Assembly (NCBI GenBank): GCA_958299035.1
Contig: CATQJL010000001.1
Coordinates: forward strand, 1,178,001 to 1,242,000
Direction of reading: 5' to 3'
DNA from: Cylicocyclus nassatus
Taxonomy: Eukaryota; Nematoda; Chromadorea; Rhabditida; Strongylidae
Length of the DNA: 64,000 nucleotides
Shown here: piece by piece, positions 45,960 to 55,899 of the stretch
Layout: each line of letters begins with the position of its first letter
Numbering within the stretch: position 1 is the first letter of the stretch
The notes under the pieces: generated by a model
The model's database searches: none
The model's input: the letters and a program-made list of their open reading frames with translations, nothing else
Told to the model about the DNA's origin: nothing
Position numbers and translations under genes: made by a program

Positions 45960-46830
45960 CCCGCGCAAAGTCTTGAATAGCTAGTGTCGCGGATTGGGCC
46001 TCCGGCTCCCAACGTCAGTGGTGTTACGGCTCTCCTGCATCGGCGAGGGGAGCCAGGGGTCCACTCCGTGAAAGAGTGGCTAACGTATCATGTGGTGGCT
46101 ACCTGTGAGGAATGCTATGTGCGCCTGCCACATGGGTATTCCATACACACGTAGAGGCCCTTGCCACCAGCCTGCTTAGCAGTTACTCGACACCTGCGAC
46201 TCGATCCATACTCCTAAGTCTCGACAGTTGGGGCATAGTACCTATAACCAGGGCACTTAACCGGTATCGTGCCAGCCTTTTGACAGATGGATTAAACTAG
46301 GCAAGATTATAAATACACAATGACATGAGATATCCCCGAAGCCACAACCGAGCTGTGGCACACCGCATCAAATCAAATCACACATGGAAAGTACCCACCA
46401 TTTATACCAACAATTCCCTAAACTCAAACACAAGGGTGGAGCACAACCAGCCAGATCTTATTCTGGGGCAGCAATATTGGGAACCCCCCGTGGTGATGTC
46501 GCCGGCGTGTGCCAGGCGCGAGCGCGCACGGGGTTACCTCGTCTGCCTGTCCTCCTCAGCGTGTTGGATGTGAAGACGCATGAGATGGGAACGGCGCTGC
46601 ATCGATCGATAGCATGGGAGACGAAACTGGGACCCAACCGCTCACCAGGCAACGAAATTGACGACTGATTTGAAAGCTGCGGCGGTAACGATGGGAAGGC
46701 GGGAGCAGCGCGAGGACAGCGTTTCGGGACCTCTTCGCAGCGCGGCGGCGTCCTCCTTTGAAGGAAGTCGCGAATCCGCGACAGCTAGAGCCACGTAACC
46801 TTTGTCTCGCGATGAAATTGGAGTTTTAGT
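45960..46830 (+). mobile_element. GC-rich LINE-like 5' region, 3'-truncated
   Basis: GC-rich against its AT-rich surroundings, beginning near TCGCGGATTGGGCCTCCGGC. A frame at 46,384-46,668 encodes a short Arg/Gly/Pro-rich peptide. The end (CCACGTAACCTTTGTCTCGC) comes where a LINE endonuclease would start, and then similarity to anything is lost. It is read as the 5' untranslated part of an RTE/CR1-type element. This is inference from composition and position only. Confidence 0.35.
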
Positions 46831-47270
46831 TAGTAATGAAGAGGGCGACTTTGTGGTGAATCCACTTTATAGTCTGATTGCCCACAGTGTTAAATAAGAC
46901 ATAGTACTTTTTGTCGATCATCAAATAGTCTAAAGACGTTATCGCTGTCTGAGCAAATTCTGGATTTGAGACCTTTTGATCAACTGGCATTTGAAATATT
47001 TTGAAGCAACCTTGTCAATTGTTTCTTCTCTATGCGTTCACAAAGAATCATAAGCGCGAAAATATACTTTCAGCCTTTATTGTCTCTAACTTTCAAAATC
47101 AGTCACATTATCAGTATGCAGAAGGCCCCGATGCAATGCCTTTTTAAGGAAAATTACTTTGCCTATTTCCCAGCATGTTGCCGCACATCTGACACCAACA
47201 TGGCTTGGTAAAGCTGCGATCAACTTGGTCACAATCTGTTATGGAATCCTTCGACAATGACGTCGTTTTA

Positions 47271-48233
47271 TTAAGTCGATCCATGAGTTCGTAGCGTTTT
47301 TATTTTTGTCTTCGTTTTGTGGTGAAGCGGTTGGTCTAAAACGAAGTATCTTTTACGGTTGGTTGGTTATTTTACGGCAAAGCATCTGTGTTATCCGAAG
47401 AGCCAGTTATGATATGCAAGACCTGTGTTTTATTTACGAATACACCTTATAACCTCCTTTTTGAAACTGCTCAAAGCAAGATCTTTTGTACACCAAAAGT
47501 GGCGTTTTCGACATCTGCATATTTGGCCCCATATACGGAAATCACCAGAGGGAATTCCATTCAAAATTGCTGTGAGTGTCGAGAAACGACTGCTCATCGG
47601 ATTATGATGCACATAAAAGCAAACTTTCTGTCAAGGGAGACACTATAGAGAAGGATAGAGAGCATTTTCACCATACGTTTAGATGTTTTGCGTTCAGCCG
47701 AAATGAGGGAGTTTTCTAGGCCAAAATTTTTTTGGAAACGTGTTAAATCGCTGTTCAGCGCTTGCTCTCAAACTTTTGCCTCACTTGGACAAAGTTCGTC
47801 GTTCAAGGCCTAACAGCAGGTCGGAAACATTCTGCTGCGAAACAACGCGTAAAACTCAAGCTGCAGCAATTGAAGACTGCAACAATTGGACTCTCGTTCA
47901 AACAGTTTTTAGTACACTGGCTGGACAACACTGTGTCAGCACATCAGCCTTTCTTGCTAATAGCTACCCCGACTATACATGCAGAGAAATATTTGTGAGA
48001 TATGGACGAAATACGAAAAGTACGGGTGTCCAAATCAATTTTCTGCCACTCAAAAAACTTTGCTTTGAGACTTTATAAACCAAAGATTGTTAGTATTGTT
48101 TCGAAAATAAAAAACAGGTTTTGTAGAGCAATTTTGACTCTCTCAAATAAACCAGATACTTTGCCGTAAATCAACTGCTTTACCAGAAAACGTCGTCGAA
48201 ATAAAAACGCTACGAACTTATGGAACGATCTAA
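47271..48233. mobile_element. Mariner-type MITE (TTAGATCGTTCCATAAGTTC ends)
   Basis: Left TTAAGTCGATCCATGAGTTC and right GAACTTATGGAACGATCTAA are inverted repeats that extend through GTAGCGTTTTTATTT. TA flanks both ends. The interior has ORFs of 86 and 112 codons, but neither shows a transposase motif. Confidence 0.7.
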
Positions 48234-48294
48234 TACAAAGTTGCACGAGAAGACTCATGAAAGCAATTTTAGAGTCTTTGTGAGCATCACCTCA

Positions 48295-48560
48295 GGCAGT
48301 CGAGCATACCTCCGGAGCAGAAATGGCAGAGCCGCGGGGTTTGCCCAGCGGGGTTTGCCACTCGTGCTCCGGAGCCCTCCCATTTTGTGCTCCGGGGCTC
48401 TCCCAAATCTGGCGTACCTCCGGAGCAGAGATTTGCAAGCCCGCCAAAGGGGTCCCATCTGTTTTCTTGTGACGTCACCGTGACGTCACAGAAAGGGACC
48501 ACCCCCTCGCCCCGCTCTCAATGGTCAATTGGGTCCTCCGCAGCTCTGCCAGATTTCGAC
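48295..48560. repeat. GC-rich block with CTCCGGAG palindromes and a paired CRE-like site
   Basis: CTCCGGAG palindromes recur (TACCTCCGGAGCAGA twice, near 48,306 and 48,415, plus GTGCTCCGGAGC near 48,366). At 48,470-48,477 and 48,481-48,488 lie two TGACGTCA sites inside a larger inverted repeat bounded by GGTCCC and GGGACC. Likely a foldback-derived block; any regulatory role is speculative. Confidence 0.4.
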
Positions 48561-50682
48561 TATCCTCCGGAGCTACGGCTCAATTGTCTGAGTACGGGAT
48601 CATCAACCTGTTTCACAACGAAAGGGGTTATGACGCTTCTCCGGGAATAATATGACATCTTCTTTTGGGCCGGGCAGTAACTACAGACAGATAAAAGGAA
48701 GCGTGGTGGGCTAGAGACTAGGCATAAAGGGATAGCTATAACAAAGATGTTTTGTGCATTTGATAAATAAAGTGCTAGACACATACAAAAAAGTCTTAGA
48801 ATTTTTCTGAATTTTTTTGAACACTATCTATCCAGTTTCGGGCTAAGAACTATACCGGCAGTGCAGCTTCCTTGGTGCCCCTCGTCAGTAATTCCCAAGG
48901 AAGCCTCAAAATATAGCAAAAGATTTCTGCAAAAATAGGAATCCAAAGTTAAATTCGCATCTCAAACACAAAAGACGCGAGAAAGACAAGGAAAATAAAG
49001 ACAAGATTGACAAAAACAAAAGTAATATCCAAAACGTAAGACGATGACGAGGAATTGATTGCAACCTCACATTTGAATGAGTGTTCTCCCGCCATGACCT
49101 CAGAGCGCATTAGCCGCATTCCATGTTTCGCGCAGTTTTTGTAGAAGAGAGAAATAAAGTGGCATAGCAAATCCGTATTTACGCATTATGAATGGTCTAT
49201 CGAGGAATATGCGATAAAGCCTCTTCATAAAAATATCAAAATTTCATCCGTTACTTTTAGACGTACTACTAAGTTTAATTATTCTTGCTTTGAACTGTGC
49301 GTAATCAGAGCAAATTCTATATATTCTAAGTATTTCTGAGGAACAAGTATTGTACAAAATATATCTTAGTATATTAGAATCCCACTGTGGATACCTACTA
49401 ACTTTGAGATTGTATGCGTCCATTTAATTGTACATGCTGAATTTTATCGTGTTTACTCAAATTAGTGCATTCGAGTCAAGGAAATTTGCTTTCGTTAAAC
49501 TAACGTTGGTCTTTTCTATATCTAAAGTTGGAGAATATATTTCTTTCAATCTTCGTTAAAACTCTGATGCATCGCTGGAGACGTGTAATATGTCATCTAT
49601 ATATCTATATGATTATATAAGATAGCGCCACTGTTTAGTGTTCTTATTATCCTTTCCATGAACTCAAATTCCATGCATGCTAAGGTAAGATCTGCCATTT
49701 GCGGGCTGCATGGCACCTTGGGGTATACCTTTTATTTGCCTATAAATGACGCCACCAAAAAATAAGTAGCTAGAACCTAGTAAGGAATCTATCATATACA
49801 TTAGGTCTTCAATTTGGTAATGACTGCCTTGGTTCGTATCTGTGCTAGCATATGTTACCCGTCTGCCATGTACCTTGATGTATTTTTAGGCTTTCATACG
49901 TAGGTTAATAAGTTTTCTAAGATTATTTTTTACGACGTTGTGCGGTAAGTTTGTGAAAAGGCTAGAAAAGTCAGCTGAATATATTTCCAGGCTACCATGA
50001 GCTGTTGTTAGCTCTTTCAGCACTTGGCTACTATATTCTATGGCCCAGAAATATTTCGTTTTTGTTCTTTGCCAAATGACTTTGCAGTAATTCTGAAAAT
50101 GTTTTCTTATATGGGCGAGTATTAACTGTAGAATTTTAGTCAAAGGCTTCAACATACTTCTTTTAGCACCAGTAATGAATCTAAACTTTACCGGAGTTTT
50201 ATGCATTTTTGGGATGCCATATATTCTAGGAATTATGTCACACTCGTTTTCCAACTCAATGTTTAGGCCACTCAGAGTTCTTTTATGTTTGATTATAACA
50301 TCATCTTCTTTTAGAGTAGTGGAATATAAGTGTACCCATTTGAAGCCGATTGCTCCATTTCTTTCTTCATTCATTTTCAAGTAGAATTTCTTGCAGGTAA
50401 AACTGTAATTTGACGCGGCTTTGTCTACTGGAGTTATGATAAAGTGTTAAATCTCTCAAGATTTTCATATCATATTCATCGCATTCTACCTGTTCTGGAT
50501 CATACAATTTAAATAACTTAGGTTTGATTCCTTTTAGTGTGTTCTTTCAGTTCATATGTGAGTCTAAATTTGATGGAATGGGTAGCTTTGTATTTTCGAA
50601 TGTATTTCAATGCTAATTGTGAACAAAATTCATTTAATATTTTCAAAACTTCGCCTTTGGTAATTACCACATGCATTCTATA

Positions 50683-51268
50683 CTCAGATAATCGCCGGGG
50701 GCAGGCGGCCATGCGATTTATGGGCGGGCGAGCACCGGAAAAATAGTTCGCTGATTTCTTGCGGTTCGCTTGCAGATATTTGGAAAAATCCTAGCGTTTC
50801 AGACGAATGCTTGGAGAACAATCGCGGTTTCCTTATAGATTAGCTGCAGCGCAGTGGCCGCATTCTCGCGGACTTTCCGCGAGAATATGCAAAATTTTCG
50901 AGGGCCGCACGGTCCTTGTTGGAGGACCGCGCAGCCCCCAGGTACCTTCCGCTAAGAGAAAGTACCTCAAACTTGAGTAATTAAATCAACGGTGACACCT
51001 CTGCCACACAGAGTCTTACCTGTGCTCGACGTAAACCCGAAACTACGTAAAAAGAGTCCGAGCACCTGCTGAAAGTTTGGCCAGCGCTCGCTGAAAGAGA
51101 TTATTTGACGAGCGCCTGCAGAAAATTCTGTGTTGCTGCCCGCTGGCAGAACATTAAACAGTAAAGGAAGTACCGCTCGCTGAAGATTTGGCTACACTCC
51201 CAAATTCTGCTGACCGCTTGCAGAAAAGCGCGAGTTTGCGGACCGCCTGCTCCCTGCGATTATCTGAG
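50683..51268. mobile_element. CTCAGATAATCGC inverted-repeat element, copy 1
   Basis: Ends CTCAGATAATCGCCGGGGGC and GCGATTATCTGAG, flanked by TA on both sides. 586 bp. The interior is GC-rich with repeated CGCTTGCAGAAA / GCGCCTGCTGAAAG motifs and CGCGGACTTTCCGCGAG. It splits the RT of the PLE. No ORF is conserved between copies. The superfamily is unknown to me. Confidence 0.75.
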
Positions 51269-51650
51269 TACTTGTTTTCCTTAAATCTTTCTTAACTTTT
51301 CGTTCTGTATGAAATTCAGATCTTCTGTGCAAACATGCCTGTGGTAGTTATCAACAAAATCGATGTAGTTATTACACTCGCATTCTTTTTCTTCCATGAC
51401 TTTATGGTAGACTTGTCAAGTCTTCTGAGAAAGCTATTGTAAATAAACATGTCCAGACCTGCCGGTTTTCCAAGATTGTGCCTTATAGACACTTTGGTAT
51501 TGGTCAATTTGTTTTCATCTTGGATTCTTATATGTTCTCTGACAATCCTTCTGATTCCTGGACTGTTACATAACTTGTAGAGTTTGAGCTTATCCAAAAT
51601 ATCACCTATGTATGGTATGTTGATTGTTAATTCTTCTTGTTTGACTCATA

Positions 51651-52681
51651 CAAGAAAATGGTCAGAAGTCGAAGTGGCCAAACCAAACAAACTGTATATC
51701 ATTCGATGCAGTATAAAACGCTGACTTCGAATCTGTCTTCCTTATCTGCTTCCCGCTTCTGTGGACGAAACTACAAGCGGTTTTATTGTGAAAAAATCAT
51801 ACATAAAAACAGCGAAATTGAGGACATTGCTGCATTTTAGCTCGGCTTCTGGCTTCAAAAATTTGAAGTAAGCTAGCAGCATGTTTTGGCCCAGCATTGA
51901 GGCGAACGAGGCTCTGTACGGCTAAATTTTCAAATTCACGCATAATTTCTAAGCAAAATAATGGTCTTTAATGGCTTATAACTTCGTCCAAAAAGCGATA
52001 AGCAGATAAAGAAGACAGATTTAGAGTCAGCGCTTCATCTCAGATAATCGCCGGGGGCAAGCGGCCATGCGAATTTTGAGCAAGCGGGCACCGGAAAAAT
52101 AGTTCGCTGATTTTTTGTGGTCCGCTTGCAGAAATTTGGAATAATTTTGGCCAATTTTTAGACGAACGCTCGAAGATCTATCGCGGTTCTTCTATACATA
52201 AGCTGCGGCACAGTGGCCGCATTCTCGCGGATTTTCCGCGAGAACATGCAAAATTGTTGAGAGCCGCACGGTCCTTTTTGAAGGACCGCACAGCCCTCAG
52301 GTACTTTCCGCTGAAAGAAAGTACCCCAAACTTGGGTAATAAAACCACCGATGGTACCTCTGCCACATAGAGTCTCATCTTTTCTCGGCGTACGCCCGAA
52401 ACTGCGTAAAAAGAGTCTGAGCGCCTGCTGAAAGTTTGGCCAGCGCTCGCTGAAAGAGATTGTTTGACGAGCGCTTGCAGAAAATTTTGTATTGATGCCC
52501 GCTCGCAGAAAACGCAAATACCGCCCGCTGAAGATTTGGCCACGCCCCGATATCCTGCTGACCGCCTGCAGAAAAGCGCGAGTTTGCGGACCGCCTGCCC
52601 CCGGCGATTATCTGAGATGCTGCATCTAACGCTATGCAGCTTGTCTGGAATGGCCACTTCGATTTCTGGACCCTTCCCTTG
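51651..52681. mobile_element. CAAGGGAAGG-family MITE carrying a nested element
   Basis: Left GTCAGAAGTCGAAGTGGCC and right GGCCACTTCGATTTCTGGAC arms pair, and inner parts share ATTCGAAGTCAGCG / ATTTAGAGTCAGCG. The right end CCCTTCCCTTG is followed by TTA. Without the 578-bp insert at 52,039-52,616 it is about 450 bp, like its relatives. Confidence 0.65.
52039..52616. mobile_element. CTCAGATAATCGC inverted-repeat element, copy 2
   Basis: Ends CTCAGATAATCGCCGGGGGC and GCCCCCGGCGATTATCTGAG, flanked by AT on both sides. It is very similar to copy 1 along its length (for example TCCGCGAGAAxATGCAAAAT and GAGCGCTTGCAGAAAATT), which suggests both moved recently compared with the PLE. Confidence 0.75.
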
Positions 52682-52922
52682 TTAGCTTATCCTTTCTCTC
52701 CCAAAATGGTGATGCAATTAATGCATATATCTTATATCTATGTTCGAAACATTGAAAAGTTAGGTGTGAAACTGTAGTCTATTAGTCTCGAAATATCATT
52801 ACCGTGTAAAGTATTTATCGTTGCTAAAACTTCCTCGGTTCTGCCACCACATTCACTTTTCTTTTTAGATCTCCTTTTCTTTCCCCTATACCTTTTGTTA
52901 CTAACTGAACAACTAAAATATG

Positions 52923-53241
52923 CTCAGACAATCGCTGGGGGCAGGCGGGCACCGGAAAAATAGATTCTGATTTCTCGCACCCCGCTCGCGGATTTTTTGC
53001 AAAGCAATCAGGACTTTTCGGAAGACCGCTTGCTGAGACAGCGGATTTTTGAGAGACCGCCTGTTGAATTTTTTTTCGCTCTTATCTTTTGCAGATATAT
53101 TGCTGAATCTCTGAGGAATCGAGAACTCAGCAAGCGGTCTTCCGAAAAGTCCTGATTGCTTTCCAAAAAATCCGCGAGCGGGGTGCGAGAGATCAGCAAT
53201 CTATTTTTCCGGTGCCCACTTGCCCCCGGCGATTGTCTGAG
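52923..53241. mobile_element. CTCAGACAATCGC inverted-repeat element, short copy 3
   Basis: Ends CTCAGACAATCGCTGGGGGC and GCCCCCGGCGATTGTCTGAG, arms of about 130 bp (CTCGCACCCCGCTCGCGGAT and its inverse), 319 bp in all. It interrupts the PLE right after KELQWIQ. No clear target duplication. Confidence 0.7.
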
Positions 53242-54283
53242 CTGTATCCATTGTAGTTCCTTATCTCTCAGATGCTTCTTGGTATTTTCTCTTTCCTCTA
53301 CGCAGTCTAATATGTCTATACTTATATTTTCTGGATCATGTACAGTATTTTGGAAGTGTTTAACCATAAATGCAAATTTCTTTTTCGAAAACTATTTCTG
53401 TGTTGATTAATTCTTGTTCTAAGCGACTGTTTCGTTTTCTCCAACATACTGTAACTTACATGTGAGGCATTTTATCATGTAGACAACATTTTTCGTATCA
53501 CAATTAGCATTCTCTGTTTTGTTAGTTTTGAAATTATAATTTGTTGTTGAATTTTTGACAGTATTGTCAAAATTAATTCTTTCACAGATTCGACACTTCT
53601 TTCTTTTACATTGCACCCCTTATGGTTACTAGAGTCTGGGTTATTCACCATTCTGAGCCGGTGTCCTCTCTGATCATTGTTAGATGCGGACAACACGGAA
53701 CAAATATTCTTAGATCTAATATTGTTTCCGTTGTCGGACATGAAATCCATCAAGTTGGCGATCCTTCCTGAACTCTTATGCAGTTTCCTTTTGAAGGAAT
53801 ATCTTTCCTCCAGGGCTAGGGCAAGCCTCTTCATCGCTGGGGAGCGCTACCCGTAATGCAAACTGCATCGGATATTTCGTGCCCAACACCAGGCCAGGGT
53901 TCTCCCGAAATATCTTTTGTAATGTACCAAAATTTAATATTGGATAGCACAGCGATAAGCTAAAGACTGTAAGTTTCCCTCTTTTGGGATATGCTAATAC
54001 TGTACGCATTCATGATTATTGTAATTCCTAACGAGTTATTTATTATTCGTTTATGTAATACATCATATATTTATGTTTATGTTGACTTACTGTTTACTAA
54101 TTTGATTGTCATGTACTTACAATATTATATAATTAATTGTATATCTTTATCTATGGTTCAATGAGTTGATGAAACATGGATTACTTCATACTTATTGGCC
54201 TCTATATGTTCCGGTAGCCAAAATTATAAAGATCACGTAGCCACAATTTAGTGTTACAATCCACGCCATATACCACCAGACGA

Positions 54284-54535
54284 CCTTATGTCTCCTCTTG
54301 CTCTTAATGCAGGAGGGTGGCTGACAGGTAATATCTAGTATGTATGAGGAGAAAAGGAACTCCAGAAAAGTACTACACAGTTGACTATCCATCTATTAGA
54401 CTTTATGTCTCTTCTTGCCCCCAATGCAAGAAGGGTGGCCACTACTAAACTCCCCATAGGAAGTTATACTTAATTGAAATTAAAAAGAGCTCTCCCTTAA
54501 GTCTCCTTTCAATCTTAATGTAAAGGGGAGGAGTG
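54284..54535. repeat. Three spaced stem-loops with paired changes
   Basis: Hairpins at about 54,290-54,320, 54,405-54,440 and 54,497-54,532: CTCCTCTTGC..GCAGGAGG, CTTCTTGC..GCAAGAAGG and CTCCTTT..AAAGGGGAG, with loops like TCTTAAT / CCCCAAT. Stem positions differ between copies, but pairing is kept. They lie just upstream (minus strand) of the permuted PLE. Confidence 0.45.
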
Positions 54536-54747
54536 CTAAAATAATAACCATGGTGGCTACGAGTGTAGTTACTGGCCTTGTGGTAATTTGTTATTCTTTA
54601 CTGGTCTTCGTTTTTGGGTTAGCCCCCGGGCATACGTATAGCCCGCTCCTGTGACTCTACCTTAGTCTTAGCCCCAGGTAGCTATCCCTTTATGTCTAAG
54701 ACAAAAGCCCGGTCCTGGGTTAACACCCTCTTCTTTATCGCCGTTAG

Positions 54748-54947
54748 ATGATTGCAGCACAGGTGCTCAATTCAACCAAGGTCCACAGCAAAGTCGGTAT
54801 CAACAAAATGATAGGAACACAAGTAAAATCTCAATTGGAACTAAAGAACTCTTTGCATCTCTTCGGCTAGCGTACGAATTCGCAAAAAGCAACGGATATC
54901 CAATGAGGGGTGCGGCCAGACTTGAGCTTGTGCGGGTTGAAAAGTGA
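54748..54947 (+). other. Possible coding fragment, unknown
   Basis: An open frame with a Gln/Asn-rich start (AQFNQGPQQSRYQQNDRN) and a helical-looking end (LFASLRLAYEFAKSNGYPM) closes at TGA. It is preceded by GATTGCAG, so it might be an exon or a retroelement remnant. No family is recognised. Confidence 0.3.
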
Positions 54948-55899
54948 GGCATTTTCTCAAAAGCTTATTCTCGTTTTGTCAACCGCATAGATCGGAAGAG
55001 CTAAGTAATGTAGCAAAAGCTCATCTACTTCAGTGGTTCGCAAAACTTCGCGAAGGTTGTGGATATTCTAGCTTTCAGCCTAAGGCTGAGAACGAATCCT
55101 CGCGTACGCTCGTCTTTACCTAAAGCTTGATTGCATGTGGATGTCTCGGGAGGTTAACCTCAATGTTTTCGGGAGCACATCCAGGGCCCAGGAGAGGTGG
55201 GCAAGCGTCAACCTGGAAATCATTTCGAATGGAAAACCAAGCGAATATCGTTCACATGTACATCTATCTTTCGACAAGTGCTACACTATCGGAATGAAAA
55301 TACGATCTTGCTCGCGCGTCATTGTGAAAATTCAAAATATTTTCTCATTGAGTTGTGATCAAATGTCTCGTTCAAAGCGCACACATAACGATCAAAATCA
55401 TAACAGTGTACGGGTGCACCATATCAGCGCGTGTACTTGCAACGCCAACCGGACCGGTCTAATGAAAGATAAAAAGGTACTTTGTTTTAATACTGCCCAT
55501 ACAATGGTCGGCTGCCTCAACGTAGCGTGAGAATGACACTGGTTTTCGAGCTGCCATGTACAGCCGAGTGAGCGTATACTCCGGTAAGGCCTCCCAAGCT
55601 GTGAAGGACTTCGACGTTTCCGGTTTCGGCCGGACGCCTAGCTAAGAGCCGGCCAGACCAGATCCCCCACCGTCTGGTTTTCGGTCGCAAGGCGAATCCC
55701 TCCACTCCACACCCAGCAGCAATCGTCCCGTGGAATTCAAAAATAGGCCCTGAATTTGCTCTTGCAGGAGGATAATTTTATTACTTTGTCAGTTAGAAGA
55801 AGGGAAATAAACCCTGAACATCGATCCCGCTTACGGCACCAGGTGTAGCAAGAACGTCAGGGTCCTCAGGGCGCCTTTTAGATAGGACAAAATGACAGT

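Larger units (their letters stand above)
49170..54010 (-). pseudogene. Penelope-like element with permuted order: GIY-YIG then RT (Naiad-type)
   Basis: Read on the minus strand from high to low coordinates. 53,620-53,245 gives a Cys knuckle (CKRKKCRIC) and a GIY-YIG core (NVVYMIKCLTCKLQYVGE), then HLRDKELQWIQ. 52,920-52,742 is an open 59-codon linker with the basic run YRGKKRRSKKK. 51,597-51,275 is the RT N-terminus (KSWKKK, HRHVCTEDLNFIQNEKLRKI). 50,680-49,886 is the RT with RIYGIPKMHKTPVKFRFITG and YSADFSSLFTNLPH. 49,760-49,500 holds an MADLTLACMEFEFM block and the catalytic RYIDDIL. 49,440-49,170 is the thumb, ending RPFIMRKYGF. No endonuclease follows the RT. EN before RT is the reverse of classical Penelope and fits the Naiad/Chlamys type. 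Frameshifts, stops and four insertions make it inactive. Confidence 0.75.

Noticed and set aside
47388..48078. ORFs of 86 and 112 codons in the 47,271 MITE as a possible mariner transposase
   Set aside because: No D,D(34)D-type or helix-turn-helix pattern is visible and the frames do not join.
52158..52657. Two long overlapping minus-strand ORFs (119 and 159 codons)
   Set aside because: They lie within the GC-rich CTCAG element, and neither frame is kept in copy 1 at 50,683-51,268.
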